Source: Chrysophaeum taylorii
Lineage: Eukaryota > Sar > Pelagophyceae > Pelagomonadales > Pelagomonadaceae
Assembly (NCBI GenBank): GCA_029834535.1
Contig: JAQMWT010000126.1
Span: 1-64,000 of the forward strand
DNA: 64,000 nucleotides
Direction: 5' to 3'
Part shown: positions 47,186-56,855 of the stretch, piece by piece
Layout of the letters: each line of letters starts with the position of its first letter
How positions within the stretch are numbered: the first letter of the stretch is position 1
Program-made: the position numbers and the translations under genes
Notes under the pieces: generated by a model
The model's input: the letters and a program-made list of their open reading frames with translations, nothing else
Database searches by the model: none
Told to the model about the DNA's origin: nothing

Positions 47186-47326
47186 TGTGAGGAAGCTATG
47201 ACACTTACCCCTGCACATCGTATCCAGTATCCCTACGTCATTCCCTTATCGCGCTCGCGAGAGGTCTGAAGTTAGTTAGTTAGTTATTCCCTTATCGCTA
47301 CTGTAACGCCCCATTCCAGTTGTCAT
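47186..47326 (+). repeat. 3' LTR of the short-LTR copia element, split by a LINE tail
   Basis: It is the same sequence as 42758-42863 but interrupted at 47253-47285 by a 33-bp insert that duplicated 13 bp of the LTR. The sequence then continues to CCAGTTGTCATA. The undivided 5' LTR is a built-in empty site. Confidence 0.8.
47253..47285 (+). mobile_element. LINE-like 3'-end insertion, copy 3 (33 bp)
   Basis: Only GCTCGCGAGAGGTCTGAAG plus a (TTAG)n tail is present. The 13-bp target-site duplication ATTCCCTTATCGC flanks it at 47240-47252 and 47286-47298. It matches the extreme 3' end of the copies at 38531 and 50690, so it is a severely 5'-truncated insertion. The uninterrupted sequence exists in the 5' LTR (about 42812-42830). 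Confidence 0.75.
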
Positions 47327-47348
47327 AGGGGGGGAGACCAACAAGTCG

Positions 47349-47437
47349 GATTCTGTATGTATTGGGCGGGCGACCTTAATAATAATATGGTGGGGGCGGG
47401 GCGACCGTTAAAAAAGTGGTGATTTTGGGGGGGCGAC
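47349..47437 (+). repeat. Dispersed repeat, copy B
   Basis: This is the partner of 18150-18245 (GATTCTGTATGTATTGGGCGG ... AAGTGGTGATTTTGGG, split here at an internal indel). It fills the gap between the copia 3' LTR and the left tip of the composite transposon, so three repeat families abut within about 120 bp. Confidence 0.5.
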
Positions 47438-47464
47438 CTTCCTAACTACTAATCGACAGATGTT

Positions 47465-47495
<31 letters not shown>

Positions 47496-48060
47496 AGGTC
47501 TGTCTTTAAATGTCGACTGCTAAGAGGGGGGTGTGTGTGGGGAGCATGAAGGATGTGGGTGGGTTTGTGGGGTATGAGGGATGTGCCTGACGGGCGGACT
47601 GTCTGTCTTTAAATGTCGACTGCTAAGAGGGGGGGGTGTGTGTGGGGAGCATGAAGGATGTGGGTGGGTTTGTGGGGTACGAGGGATGTGCCTGACGGGC
47701 GGAGATAAGTACGCGGGACCTAGTCGGGGTCATCGCCGAGGCGTGGGGCAGGCGAAGAGAGGACGGGCCCCGCCCGTAGGTCGTACGCATGCTGCCGCCG
47801 GACGTATGTGCGACGAAGGGTGACGTCCTGCTGGGATCGGGCGGCCTGGGCGGGGTTCCCCGAGGCGGCGACATGGGTGAGGGCGGTGAGGGCACAGCGA
47901 GCCCGGCCTAATGCGTTGGCGATCCCCCACTCACGGTAGATGCGGCGAGTTTGGGCCGCCTTTGCCTCTGTGAAGTTGGACTGTCTGTCTTTAAATGTCG
48001 ACTGCTAAGAGGGGGGGGTGTGTGTGGGGAGCATGATGGACTGTCTGTCCCTCGATTTAG
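47438..48060 (+). repeat. Terminal unit, left arm, with 102-bp internal repeats
   Basis: It is inverted relative to about 62345-62749. It starts with a (TGTC)n-like tract after the tip. A unit of about 102 bp, from CTGTCTTTAAATGTCGACTG through GATGTGCCTGACGGGCGG, occurs twice (about 47503-47600 and 47603-47704) and again in part at about 47983-48033. About 47705-47900 matches the right arm over GGACCTAGTCGGGGTCATCG and beyond. Confidence 0.75.
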
Positions 48061-48087
48061 GGTAAGGATCAGATAGGCCCGCGAGCC

Positions 48088-48660
48088 AGACAGTGATCCT
48101 CCAAGCCGTCTACGGCGACCTCGCAGACTGTTTCCACGACCCGCGGCGGCTCTTTCAGCGCGCCATTCTCACGCCCCGTCGAAACGATGTTGTCGATGCT
48201 GACAACGCGCGCATGACCGCGGCCTTTTTTTCCCGGAGACGAGGCGTCGGAGTTCTTTTCGGCCGACTAGGTTGGGTCGGAAGACGACGCCTCGCTCTTT
48301 ACAGTCGAGTTTTCAACTCCCTGACAACCAACGGCATGCTGACTTTGATCTCGAACTTAAAGTCTTCGCAACCTCGACCCGTCGTACGGCCACTGCAACG
48401 GCACCCGATACATCATCGATAGTGTCGTGTCACCGAGGCTCCTCCAACCTGTATCCCTCAAGCCCCACCGACGCCAAACGATCAACAAGAGCCAGAGGCA
48501 GACGCCCCGCAAGGTCGGCGTCCTCTTGCCTGTCTTCTGCCACGTCTAGCTCTACGTGGCTCTCTGTCGATCGGCAACCCCGAGGATATGCTCTTCTGAG
48601 TCGACGACTCCACCCTACCCCACACGTGCTGCGCAATACCGATAAGCCCCCTCCCGGCGT
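48088..48660 (+). pseudogene. PIF1/Helitron-type helicase C-terminal fragment, copy 1
   Basis: The plus-strand reading in adjacent frames follows the PIF1-like helicase of Helitrons: FQRAILTPRRNDVVDADN, then a piece like 'SAD...EDDASLFTVEF', then an 'LKV...CNGTRYIID' block, then RRQTINKSQGQTPRKVGVLL and QLYVALCRS. TINKSQGQT is the late helicase motif (motif V/VI region) that PIF1 proteins use in ATP-driven DNA unwinding. The Walker A/B half is absent and frames change, so this is a fragment, not a working enzyme. Two more copies lie at about 49420-49970 and 61735-62320, both inverted to this one. Confidence 0.7.
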
Positions 48661-48674
48661 CTACACGCGCACTG

Positions 48675-49400
48675 TAGGTGAACTTACTGGGACCAGGTGA
48701 ACTTACTGGGACCAGGTGAACTTACTGGGGTTTGAGATTGGGACTAGGTGAACTGAGTGACCAGGTGAATTTACTGGGACCAGGTGAACTTACTGTTTTT
48801 TTTTTGACAACTCAAACTCAAAGGTTGGCGGTGCGTGCGGATCAAAGCAGCTTGGATTGGCGGGGGTGAGAGCGACGGGCTCAAAGGAGAGTGGGTGTGA
48901 GCACGAGTGGGTTTACGCCGGGTTAGAGATTGGGACTAAGTGAACTAACTGACCAGGTGAACTTACTGGGACCAGGTGAACTTACTAGGGTTAGATATTG
49001 GGACTAGGTGAACTTACTGGCCTGCACTTGCAATTAATTTAATTACAAGTGCAGGCCAGTAAGTTCGCCAGTAAGTTCACCTGGTCCCAATCTCTAACCC
49101 CAGTAAGTTCACCTGGCCCCAGTAAGTTCACCTAGTCCCAATCTCTAACCCCAGTAAGTTCGGTGTAAGCCCACTCGTGCTCACGTCCACTCACCCCACT
49201 CTCCTTCGAGCTCGTCGCTCTCACCTCCGCCAATCTAAGCTGCTTTGATCCGTACACGCCGCTCGCCTTTGCGTTCACTCTAAAAACCCCTGTAAGTTCA
49301 CTTGGTCTCAGTAAGTTCACCTGGTCACTAAGTTCACCTAGTCCCAATCTCAAACCCCAGTAAGTTCACCTGGTCCCAGTAAGTTCACCTACCGTGCGCG
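48675..49400. repeat. 19-bp minisatellite AGGTGAACTTACTGGGACC, left arm
   Basis: Units of AGGTGAACTTACTGGGACC run at about 48676-48800 and 48950-49020, then in reverse complement at about 49058-49160 and 49280-49395, mirroring the palindrome. Between clusters lies a conserved non-repeat spacer (GATCAAAGCAGCTTGGATTGG). The motif is non-coding as far as I can see. Confidence 0.8.
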
Positions 49401-49419
49401 TGTAGACGCCGGGAGGGGG

Positions 49420-49970
49420 CTTATCGGTATTGCGCAGCACGTGTGGGGTAGGGTGGAGTCGTCGACTCAGAAGAGGATATCCTCGGGGTTGCCGATCGAC
49501 AGAGAGCCACGTAGAGCTGGACGTGGCAGAAGACGGGCTTGGGCAAGAGGACGCCGACCTCGCGGGGCGTCTGGCCCTGGCTCTTGTTGATCGTTTGGCG
49601 TAGGCGGGCCTTACGGGATACAGGTTGGAGGAGCCTCGGTGACAACGACACGATCGATCATGTATCTGGTACCGTTGCAGTGGCCGTGCGACGGGTCGAA
49701 GACATTAAGCTCGCGATCAAAGTCAGCATGCCGTTGGTTGTCAGGGAGTTGAAAACTCTACTGTAAAGAGCGAGGCGTCGTCTTCCGACCCATCCTAGTC
49801 AGCCGAAAAGAACTCCGACGCCTCGTCTCCGGGAAAAAAAGGCCGCGGTCATGCGCGCGTTGTCAGCATCGACAACATCGTTTCGACGGGGCGTGAGAAT
49901 GGCGCGCTGAAAGAGCCGCCGCGGGTCGTGGAAATAGTCTGCGAGGTCGCCGTAGACGGCTTGGAGGATC
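49420..49970 (-). pseudogene. PIF1/Helitron-type helicase fragment, copy 2 (inverted)
   Basis: The minus-strand frame encodes RLRQTINKSQGQTPREVGVL followed by PVFCHVQLYVALCRSATPRI, the best-preserved of the three copies at this point. It forms the right arm of the palindrome centred near 49038. Its N-terminal part continues to about 49970 with the same 'ILTPRRND' region as copy 1. Confidence 0.7.
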
Positions 49971-49995
49971 ACTGTCTGGCTCTCGCGCCTACCTG

Positions 49996-50677
49996 ACCTT
50001 CAACAAGTTTGGTCACTTAAGTTTGGTCAATCCATCTCTTGGTTGACTAAACTTGTCCTCTTAGAGAGCAAACATACGGTTCGATGACAAAACAAGGCCC
50101 GCCGTGATCAAGCTTTCAGCGGTTCTGCACGTCGCGCTGTGACTCCGGATCGTCCTTCGACTTCGAAACGAACACGGTATCGATGCGGGTTTCGTCGCTC
50201 AGGTCGAGCGGGAGCGTGGTGGTAACACGCCGACGTCGGTTGACCACGACGCCGAGAAAGAAAACAAGAAGTCGCGTGCCCAGGCGAAGGTAAACGACTA
50301 TGAGAGATCGCCGAGTACGCTGTCGCAGCTCAGAGCGCGCAAATACGAGGCTCCACTTTACTCGATCTGACCAAGATGCCAAGTTCAGCAGGTGTGTTCT
50401 CGAGGCCGACTTGCAGCAGATGATGTTCGACACGGGCGGCAAGTTGACGGCGTGTACAACATGGTCTACAGCGCGACAGCGCTGTCGTTCAAGTGCTATA
50501 TGCTAGATGCAGCGTTTATGTGCGTGCTGCTCGTTGTGATGTGCAAGTAGAAAATACCGTCACGTGTGCTAAAAGGCACACCTGCTCCGAACCTTCTTGC
50601 CGACAAAGATCCAGCTATCGCGCGAAGCACTTCTGCGAGGCCGTGTCGGTCCTCATCAAGGGCTTTATGGAGGGCAA
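49996..50677 (+). pseudogene. Left-arm copy of the MULE N-terminal ORF
   Basis: This is inverted relative to about 61340-60600 in the right half. Shared readings include the Asp/Glu-rich start region, 'EADLQQMMFDTGGK' (right arm 'EAELQQKMVDTGGK'), ATALSFKC and 'YRAKHFCEAVSVLIKG'. The zinc-finger part is eroded. The shift between the 'DTGGK' frame and the 'ATALSFKC' frame occurs at the same place in both arms, so it predates the duplication or marks an unrecognised intron. Confidence 0.6.
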
Positions 50678-50689
50678 GTCAGGCGGCTC

Positions 50690-50985
50690 GCTGGCCGGTT
50701 AGCACCCGGAAAGTCCGTGTTGGGATGGGGTTCGCTCGGTTGGGCAGAGCGCGACGGACAGGTCGATTGTTCGTGGACCAACACGTCCGCGGCCTGCGAC
50801 GCTTTTGCACGACCTCGCACAAGACCGCGCAGTGGCGGTCCACCATCAACGAGTCCGTCCTCGTCCCTCGCCTCTGCCCCACAACTGCGTGATTTGCCTC
50901 CGTGATTCCGCACCGGCTCCTGCCGGTCCGGCCTGGCTCCCATGCTCGGGAGAGGTCTGAAGTTAGTTAGTTTGTTATTCAGTCT
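50690..50985 (+). mobile_element. LINE-like 3'-end insertion, copy 2 (296 bp), longest copy
   Basis: The 12-bp duplication GTCAGGCGGCTC flanks it at 50678-50689 and 50986-50997, and the right arm of the composite (about 60600-60625, AAGTCAGGAGGCACTACTCGG in reverse complement) shows the empty site. The insert ends GAGAGGTCTGAAG + (TTAG)n plus a degenerate extension. Its coding part reads toward STINESVLVPRLC and stops before the tail, like copy 1. It inserted into the left arm after the two arms separated. Confidence 0.8.
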
Positions 50986-51559
50986 GTCAGGCGGCTCTTC
51001 TCGGCATATGCGTTTGATAGACATCTGCAACAGTGTCATCCGCTAAAGGCACGAGATGACGAACCGGGATCGTTCGCTGTAGTCTGTCATAAACATCGAA
51101 CTAATAAGGCGCATCCGAATAATCTTGGGCGACGAAACAGCGTGGTATCAGCGTTGTCTTGCGCAGGCCTTGTTTGTATATGTTGTTCTGCGAGTGTTCG
51201 CATGTTGATGCGTTTGTATGGTCAAACTTGGAGGCATTCAATTTGGTGTGATCAAATTTCGAACAATCACATCAAACTTGTCATATTTTAGACTCGTGCT
51301 GATGATGACTGGGTTAGAATTACAGGGGTGGTGTCAGCGATCTCTTCCGGAGCGAGGCTGTCGACGTCTTGACATCCCTTCGCGCCGCAGCTTGTATTTC
51401 CCGACTTTCTCGTACAGTTCTCGACGGCGCAGCAGCAGCAGGTCCCGGGGAGATCTTGCGGCAGGGCGGGGTTGTCGAGATGCGCGAGGAGGAGGATGAT
51501 AAGGAGGTGTTCACTTACGGTCGTGCGAGTTGTTTATGCTGGCGTAACGGCACGTGCTC

Positions 51560-52090
51560 GCGTTGCCGTCCCATGATCAAGCTGGACAGCTAACTCCGGA
51601 TCGGGTACGTGACGGTGAGGAACTCCTGAACGTGGTCCTGTACGGTCCCGCACAAGTGTGGGACTACAATCTTTGGGTGCTCGAGGGGCGTTGCTCGCGC
51701 AGTTTCTCGAGGTCGTCGAGTTTCGCGTTCTCAACCCCGAGTCGATTATCAAAGACGCGCTCCCTCTCGAGTTTTGGGATGCAGAATGGGGTGATCCGTC
51801 TCATGCAGACCGTGTAAGTCTGGTGTCCTATGTCCGCTTGTTGTTGAAGAATGACGCACGACCACGGCAACACCACCGTGGTGAGTCGCGGTTTGGGTGG
51901 CTTACGAACGATGGAAGGTACGAGAATGGGCCCAGCTTAAGTACGCCAAGCCGTGGGAATCTGCTCTCGGGGCCGCGTGTCGCTGCCCGCTCTCCTTGCG
52001 TATCGCCGTGCTGTCTTAGGACGGACCTCCTTCTAAGGCGGTCATGGGGGGGTGTCCATGCCGCGCGTGTAACGCCACGGTAGATTCTGC
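51560..52090 (+). pseudogene. Left-arm copy of the accessory ORF
   Basis: This is inverted relative to about 57300-56860. Shared blocks are LNPESIIKDALPLEFWDAEW, GDPSHAD, 'RPRQHHRGESRFG', 'WKVREWAQL' and the terminal 'MGGCPCRACNATVDSA'. Frames change between blocks. The family is unknown to me. Confidence 0.55.
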
Positions 52091-52499
52091 GTAGCTGCAG
52101 CACCTAGCTCTCGTTTTTAAAGCATTTTCGCACCAAAAGCGCTCACGCGCCCCCTTGCAAAGCCTCCTTAAGTTTGATTTTAAAAGCCGAAGTTTGGTCA
52201 ATACTGTGGAAGTTTGAGGAGTAGTGATCAAACTTGTTGACCAAACTTACAAGGAAATTAATCAAACTTGAAGGGTTGATTGACCAAACTTAATGCAACT
52301 TCGGAGTGACCAAACTTAACTGACCTAACTTCTATGGAAAGTGACCACACATGTGAGCTTTTCCTTAATCATACATCAAAATCGAGCAAACATGAAAGAA
52401 ATTCACCAAACTTTTTGACCAAACTTGACGGATCCCTTAATTAAAACCATGCGTCGAAATTGGGGGGGGGGCGTAGAAAAAGCTTAATGACCGCCTTGA

Positions 52500-53150
52500 G
52501 CATGGTCTTCAAACGGGAAGCAAGCTCGACTGCGCCCTCGTGCTGCTGCTGGGACGGCTCATGGTCGTCCGGGGCGCTGGCTCCTCGACCGTCGACGGCG
52601 GAGTGAGGTCGCTGTAGCAGCCCTCCCTGTCGCTCTCGACAGTGGCGTCGACAGCGGTGCGCTTTTTCGCTGTCGAGGTCGGCCCAGCCACGGCATAGCT
52701 GTCCGAGTGGATGCCCGGAGCTCGGTCTTGGAATCCGGTCCCCAGGGCTGAATTATTTCCGGGCGTAGTCTCGACGGGTCGACCAGCAACCGCCGAGCCT
52801 TTATGAGCTTCTTCCGGAGCTGCTCGTGCGCTCACTTGGCTTCCTTCTCGGTGGCGAACTCCTCTCCCTCCAGCCCGGCGTCGAGTTCAACCTTGGTGAC
52901 CCTCAGAGCCATTGTCTCGGATAGCCTTTGGAAGAGAACTCCGGCGCCGCCGACAGCGAACCCTTCTTCTTCTTCTTCTTCTTCTTCGACGCGGTGGCAC
53001 CCCGCGTCGTTTCCGCCATCGTTGGCGCCCAGCCCGACTTGGCCGCAGGACCTCAGGAAGGCGCAGGCGAGCACCCCCAACGCCCGAGCAATCGAGCATC
53101 CCGCGCACCAACAACAAGAACACACCCTTCCGCTCAGAGTGCGCACCATC
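52500..53150. other. Left part of the central segment, no recognised gene
   Basis: A (TTC)n tract lies at about 52967-52988, and the minus-strand ORFs are short and of mixed composition. The minus reading at about 52509-52835 has protein-like patches (AVAGRPVETTPGNNSALG), but I cannot assign them. Confidence 0.3.
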
Positions 53151-54190
53151 TATTTGTGATAGAAGGGGCGGGCATGTTCGTCTAGCTGCCTGCCCCAAGG
53201 ACCAAGCATGGTGACACGACGACCATGTCGTGGTAGTAAATTGCCGGCACGTCCTCGCCATCGACTTTTTTGACAGTGTCCTGGACGTCGGAGGTGTCGA
53301 CGGTGCTTTGGTCGAAACCCAGACGATCCGCCTCGGGCAGCTTCTTCTGCTCCTGGGCGTGCTCGTACGCCTCACGGGCTTTGCGGTTCTCTCGCATTTC
53401 GGCGGCATCCGATAAGAAGATGCTGACCTGGCAGAACGTCCGTTCGTTCAACTCGCGCCGTTGTGAGAAGCACTTGAAATCCACATGTCCAACCTTGCGC
53501 GAAATCCTTACCCTGAGTGCGATGCCTCTGGAGAGCGTCGCTAGTCGTCGAAGTCTAAAAATTGGACCCCGGGCGGGCGAGAAGTCGATCGAGAGGATGA
53601 AGCAGCAGCAGTTTAGCCAAATCATAAGTATCGCTGGGCGTCGTGAGTCTGCGCGTCGGAAGAACAACACCATGCTGGCTTTGCGATGTAGGAACTTTTG
53701 AGTGTCCTTTAAGAGAAAATGGGAGACCAACCAACAATCGCGCCGACAGAAATGGTTGGGACTCTCGAGACAACAAACTGGGAAGATTAAGATGCAGGCC
53801 ACGGAGAAGTGCTTCTGCCAACGAACGCGGCGCGACGGAGAGAGCTCGCCGTCAGACCAGCGAAGCAAAAGTGTAGGGTGGCTCCATCGCTGCATAGACG
53901 ATGATTTTGGCGGTCGAGCATCAAAGCCGGAACAAGGCGCGAAGGAGGAACTCAACCGGGCGTGGTCCTGCGGCGTTTGGAGCGACGCGTCCGAGAGGCC
54001 GCAGCAAAAAAAAAAATCGGGACATCCCAGGACGACGACGCCTCGTTGTGGCGCGCTTCCAGGTGCTCTTGGCGGCGGCGGCGGCGGAAATCGCGTGTCG
54101 GCGATGCGCGCGCCAAGCCCGCCTTGATATCGAGTGGTGGTGCTGCAGCTCTTCCAGGCTCGAGGGTTTGAAAAAAAAATAGTACCTCGC
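53150..54190 (-). mobile_element. MULE-type transposase fragment (same family as 19.4-20.4 kb)
   Basis: The minus-strand frame encodes RTFCQVSIFLSDAAEMRENR then EQKKLPEADRLGF, 'STVDTSDVQDTV' and 'DGEDVPAIYYHDMVVVSP', matching 19690-19920, and ends in another frame near QIDGAHSERKGVF. The right-hand part (53700-54190) is weaker. The fragment stops at the first catalytic-Asp block, so it is truncated. It sits between the two inverted halves of the composite. Confidence 0.5.
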
Positions 54191-56504
54191 AATCTGGCCG
54201 TCGAACGCTATATTAGCCGCCGCCGCGTCGAGCGCTTGCATTTGAAACTGTTGCCTTGCTGCGACGGATTGTCGGTCGGTCGCATAAAGCGGCCTAATTC
54301 TTGACGCATCATCGGCTACCGCCAAGTTGAGCGAGCTCGGAAGGGCAGCGGTTGCAGGCTCGTCGGTCACCCGCTTGAAATTAACCACCGCCGCTGCCGG
54401 AGGAGTTTCTATTTGAAAGGTAAGGTCGTACCACACTGTCTCCGAAAGTTAGCATCGTCAATATCTCAGTACTCCTGCATTCACAACACCGCGCGATTGT
54501 CGTTGATACAAGGGTTCCTCGACGACACGGGGTGACTGACCGAGCAAAGGGGGTCGCTCCACGAGCGTGGATTAAAAAGTTTTGCGACGACGAGGAAAGT
54601 GCCGACTGACTTTATCGCCGGCTGATTCCGAACCCAGTGCCCGAAACAAACGCGCGCGCGCACGCATAATTCAAAAAGAAAGAGCCCCACACTGGTGCTG
54701 CATGATTTTTTGAAGCCCGGGCTTGTTCGAAGCGCTACGTTGAACAAGAATCTTTTTTTTCTGCCACTCCTACGAATTGGGAAAGTCTGAAGGCGTCACG
54801 CATCATCAATTGGGCATTCTAGTCTCCACAAGATCCAAGTAAGCTCTCTGAAGCGAAGCCCGAGACCAACGCTTAGGTCTGTCCTAAGGGAGGCCGTGTC
54901 AAACTCTCGAGTAGTGGAGATGAAGAATCAGCAGCACAAGGCGCCGTATCCTCGTGGCACGATTGAGATATTTTCCCCGGAGCAGCGAGCCTCGTCGTCG
55001 CCGAGCCGCGGGGTAGGCGACGAGACCCATTGTGCGACCAAGGGTTTTTTTTTTTCAATTGATATATGGGGAGGCAAATTCGACTCGCAGGGTCACAGGC
55101 GGGCCATGGCCGACAGTTCCGAGCGTGGCGGCGCGGGTACCGCCGCACAGATCGAGACCCGGGCGGCGCACATCTACCACAGGAGGCACGGAAGGAGTAC
55201 TTAATCGCGAACTCGCGGAACTTGCCTCGGGCGAATGTCGACTCTCTGAACTCGATGCGATCATCTAAAAATTTGTTTGGGCTGAAGCCGGACAACAACA
55301 AGGCGTCGCGGAGTACTTCCTTCCCCCCCCCCCCTTCGCAGAGAGAAGATTGTCACCGTCTTCTCCGCTGCCCCGGAAACGTTGACGCCAGCCCTTATTA
55401 CTGGCCGCATTGGTGGTGTTGAGTGCGCCGTTGACCACAGCCTCGAAGTAGTTTATTAGGCGAGTACTTACTGCGCTGAGTCGCTGTATGGTCGCCGGCA
55501 CCCAGAGAGGAGGTTGTAGAGAAAGTGCGGTCGAGATCCGGTCGCCGACCGCAACAACATGTTGTGTGGTGAGCTGAGCGGGGCCTGGTCCGGCTGGAAG
55601 AGCATGCCCGGGCTGTCCGTCAGTCAACATGGACGCCTCGTTGTCTGTCTCTCTGTCTCTCTGTCTGTCTGTCTGTCCAAGGCGCCGCCGCAGCTCGTCG
55701 CCCAGCGCTGGCATCGAGTACCACCAGTCCCGCGCCGACTCCGGCAGAGCGCCAGGACGAGCCGCACGAGTATCGACGACTTTTCTTTCGCCGCGGCAGG
55801 CGGCTAGCGAGGGGGCGGCCTCCCGGGGGGCACACTACCTCGCGACAGCTCCTTTTTGTCTCTAAAGATGAGCCAGCGCATCCGCGAATTCAGTCGTGGT
55901 GCCGCAGCGTCCTCGTTCCGCAGCAGCTCCAATGCCGCACGCACCCCCTCGATATCGCCGTCCGTACGCGATGTGTCAAAAGGAGGACGTCGGCGTCGCA
56001 GAAGCGCGCGACCGCCATCTCGACGACGACAGCGGCGGCGTACTGCTCGTGGAGCCGTCGAAGTAAATCATGGTGTCTCGCGAGTGTAAACGCGTTGGTC
56101 GTGGGCTTGTGGTGGTGAATGATCTGCGGCGGGAAGCTCTTCTCGTCGAGCGAGGGGTGCTGTCGGGGGGCGTCCGCGAAGAACCACCACTTAAAAAACA
56201 GACACGACCTGTGACCCAAGTAGAAACGTTCGCGTCGAAGGACGACGTAAAGCACATCCACGAGGCCTCGGGGACGACCGCAGAGAGAAAAATGCCCCCA
56301 GATGGCGATAAGAAGATAATAACGTGTGATAGATAGATATCAACGGCTGCAAGAACGCATGCACATCGACACAAATGATCGCTGCGCTCGAGAGGAGGCT
56401 CCCATCTCGACCCGACGGACTAGGGGATGATCGTCATCATCACCTAGTCCACAGCCTGTGGTGGCTTGGACGACGACGACGAGAACTTCTTATTATTATT
56501 AGGG
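54191..56504. other. Right part of the central segment, unassigned ORFs
   Basis: Several ORFs overlap in opposite directions (for example minus 53921-54436 with 'YATDRQSVAARQQFQMQALD', minus 55890-56261, plus 56070-56336), but none shows a motif I know. A (GTCT)n tract lies at about 55645-55675 and a 10-C run at about 55325. This may be captured host sequence or decayed coding sequence. Confidence 0.3.
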
Positions 56505-56765
56505 ATCCGTCAAGTTTGGTCAAAAAGTTTGGTGAATTTCTTTCATGTTTGCTCGATTTTGATGTATGATTAAGGAAAAACTCACAAGTGTGGTCACACT
56601 TTCCATAGAAGTTAGGTCAGTTAAGTTTGGTGTCACTCCTCCGAAGTTGCATTAAGTTTGATCAATCAACCCTTCTTAAGTTTGATTAATTTCCTTCTAA
56701 GTTTGGTCAACAAGTTTTTTGATCACTACTCCTCAAACTTCCACAGTAATAATTGACCAAACTTC
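56505..56765. repeat. AGTTTGGTCA iteron cluster at the inner end of the right half
   Basis: It begins AGGGATCCGTCAAGTTTGGTC and carries ten or more spaced copies of AAGTTTG(G/A)TCA-like motifs in both orientations. It is the inverted partner of about 52180-52440, so it is the inner end of each half. Confidence 0.8.
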
Positions 56766-56855
56766 GGCTTTTTAAATCAAACTTAAGCGAAGGCTTTTTT
56801 TCAAGGGGGCGCGTGAGCGCTTTTGGTGCGAAAAAACGAGAGCTAGGTGCTGCAG

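Larger units (their letters stand above)
42758..47326 (+). mobile_element. Ty1/copia retrotransposon with very short LTRs, decayed
   Basis: LTRs of about 106 bp with TGTGAG...CTCACA ends bound a gag-like region (about 43090-43800) and a long poorly conserved stretch with minisatellites. RT follows (about 45880-46430, with SSAFIQAPIDEDIYVWPPDG and LVHVVDDLLVAH), then RNase H (about 46640-47130, ending RTRHIDIRFY ... LSDIFTRS). The integrase region is barely recognisable. The element is broken in many places (about ten or more). The LTRs are about 96% alike apart from two small indels, so insertion is younger than for the other copia element. The tract before the 3' LTR is pyrimidine-rich on the coding strand. 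Confidence 0.8.
48061..49995. repeat. Near-2-kb palindrome of the helicase unit
   Basis: 48061-49030 and 49046-49995 are inverted copies about a short AT-rich centre (CTTGCAATTAATTTAATTA then CAAG). The arms carry the helicase fragment outside and the 19-bp minisatellite inside. The arms differ by scattered substitutions and indels, so the palindrome is not a fresh duplication. A third copy of one arm is at about 61371-62340. Confidence 0.8.
50005..52440. repeat. AGTTTGGTCA-type iteron clusters, left half
   Basis: Degenerate copies of (A)AGTTTGGTCA or its complement TGACCAAACTT cluster at about 50008-50065, 51215-51285 and 52180-52435, outside the coding-like parts. The last cluster ends at GACGGATCCCTTAATT and is inverted relative to 56505-56765. 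Confidence 0.75.

Noticed and set aside
48430-48636. Minus-strand ORF over the helicase fragment
   Set aside because: It is the antisense of the PIF1-type sequence, which has motif support on the plus strand.
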